A program made the translations under genes and the position numbers. DNA of 64,000 bases from Sphingomonas aquatilis (GTDB taxonomy: Bacteria; Pseudomonadota; Alphaproteobacteria; Sphingomonadales; Sphingomonadaceae), in contig NZ_JACIDB010000004.1 in the NCBI RefSeq assembly GCF_014196115.1, positions 186,001-250,000 of the forward strand. Reading direction: 5' to 3'. The notes under the pieces were generated by a model that searched no databases, was not told the origin of the DNA, and saw only the letters and a program-made list of their open reading frames with translations. How positions within the stretch are numbered: the stretch's first letter is position 1; each line of letters opens with the position of its first letter. Positions 63,433-64,000 of the stretch are shown here, piece by piece.

Positions 63433-64000
63433 TCACCGGCTCTGCTGAGCCAGCACCTCATAGGCCATTACCGCCGTCGCAACCGCGGCGTTCAGGCTGT
63501 CCGCCTTGCCCAGCATGGGGATCTTGACCAGCAGGTCACACGCCGCGGCATAGTCCGCCGGCATCCCCTGCGCCTCATTGCCCGTCAGCAGGAACGTCGG
63601 CGCTGCATAATGTGCGCCGCGATAGTCGTGGGTGGTGTCGAGGCTCAGTCCCACCAGCTGTCCCGGCCCCTGCCGCAGCCACCCGAGGAACTCCTCCCAA
63701 CCGCTCCGCACCACCGGCACGGTGAACAGCGCCCCCATGCTCGCGCGGACGGCCTCGACCGAGAAGGGATCGACGCATTCGCCGATCAGAATCAGCCCGC
63801 CGGCCCCCACCGCATCGGCGGTGCGCAGGATGGTGCCCAGGTTGCCCGGATCGCGCAGCCGCTCGGCGACCAGCCAGATGCCCGCACTGTTGCGGTCGAG
63901 GTCGGCCAGCGTACGATCGAACTCATCGAACACCCCGACGACGGCCTGCGGGTTATCCTTGCCCGACAGCTTGGATAGGATGTCGGGCGTCGTCTGGATC
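63433..64000 (-). CDS. TrmH/SpoU family RNA methyltransferase, C-terminal part (cut by right edge)
   Basis: The gene runs in from the right edge; about 188 residues are visible, beginning within IQTTPDILSKLSGKDNPQAV. The SpoU knotted fold has motif 1 DPGNLGTILRTADAVGA, motif 2 FLLTGNEAQGMP and motif 3 IPMLGKADSLNAAVATAVM, so the methyltransferase is complete in its catalytic part. It methylates rRNA or tRNA 2'-hydroxyls using SAM; the target is not determined. A GTG at 63933 could be read as a start, but the frame continues upstream with family-like sequence, so that is rejected. Confidence 0.9.
   Translation of the reverse strand, partial: IQTTPDILSKLSGKDNPQAVVGVFDEFDRTLADLDRNSAGIWLVAERLRDPGNLGTILRTADAVGAGGLILIGECVDPFSVEAVRASMGALFTVPVVRSGWEEFLGWLRQGPGQLVGLSLDTTHDYRGAHYAAPTFLLTGNEAQGMPADYAAACDLLVKIPMLGKADSLNAAVATAVMAYEVLAQQSR

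Noticed and set aside
1..64000. tRNA, rRNA, insertion sequence or prophage features
   Set aside because: No cloverleaf, rRNA-like segment, transposase or phage structural gene was recognised on either strand by reading; a covariance-model search could still find small RNAs.

Overview
The window reads as chromosomal DNA of a GC-rich alphaproteobacterium, most likely Sphingomonas or a close sphingomonad. The basis is gene content and signals, not a database match: a PdhB with a fused lipoyl domain, TrmFO, a cell-wall hydrolase of SleB type, a recA promoter carrying the alphaproteobacterial LexA box GTTC-N7-GTTC, a very large TonB-dependent receptor with tryptophan-halogenase-like neighbours, and several intergenic palindrome families.

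Positions 1-40.4 kb are mostly housekeeping genes in short operons, many joined by 4-base ATGA stop/start overlaps. In order: an Nfu-type Fe-S protein (cut by the left edge), an SDR oxidoreductase and purF; a small Rho-N-like protein; a SleB-type hydrolase; an MFS exporter with cysK; pdhA-pdhB; a TadG/TadE/TadE pilus-assembly trio; a phytoene-synthase-like protein; an EF-hand protein; trmFO; a DUF488 protein; a KefB-like antiporter; an acyl-CoA synthetase; a lytic transglycosylase with a UDG-superfamily protein; ETF-ubiquinone oxidoreductase, a TPR protein and ispE; recA; a methyltransferase with a GST; a dicarboxylate symporter; an M24 peptidase with a PhyH-like dioxygenase; alaS; a DUF892 protein; and an M3 peptidase with a Cds1-like PLP enzyme.

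Positions 40.5-61.3 kb form an accessory plant-glycan utilisation locus. It holds a sialate-O-acetylesterase-like esterase, a Tat-exported GH1 enzyme, an SGNH-esterase/NodB-deacetylase fusion, a GH9 enzyme, three tandem flavin-halogenase-like proteins (the middle one lacking the catalytic lysine and other hallmarks), a 1149-residue TonB-dependent receptor, a small secreted protein, a GH10 xylanase, a GH31 enzyme and another SGNH esterase. The promoters of this block contain 14-bp LacI-type palindromes matching a xyl-box-like sequence at 10-11 positions. The locus looks like one regulon for acetylated xylan or a related hemicellulose. The receptor would import oligosaccharides and the secreted or periplasmic enzymes would deacetylate and trim them. 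The role of the halogenase-like proteins is unknown and is the most interesting question in the window.

Positions 61.5-64 kb return to core genes: rmuC, a 76-residue protein built from an 18-residue repeat, and a SpoU/TrmH RNA methyltransferase cut by the right edge.

Six gene-free gaps longer than 300 bases are filled largely with palindromic or dispersed repeats. One contains a duplicated 3' end of the neighbouring hydrolase gene. No tRNA, rRNA, CRISPR array, insertion sequence or prophage gene was recognised.
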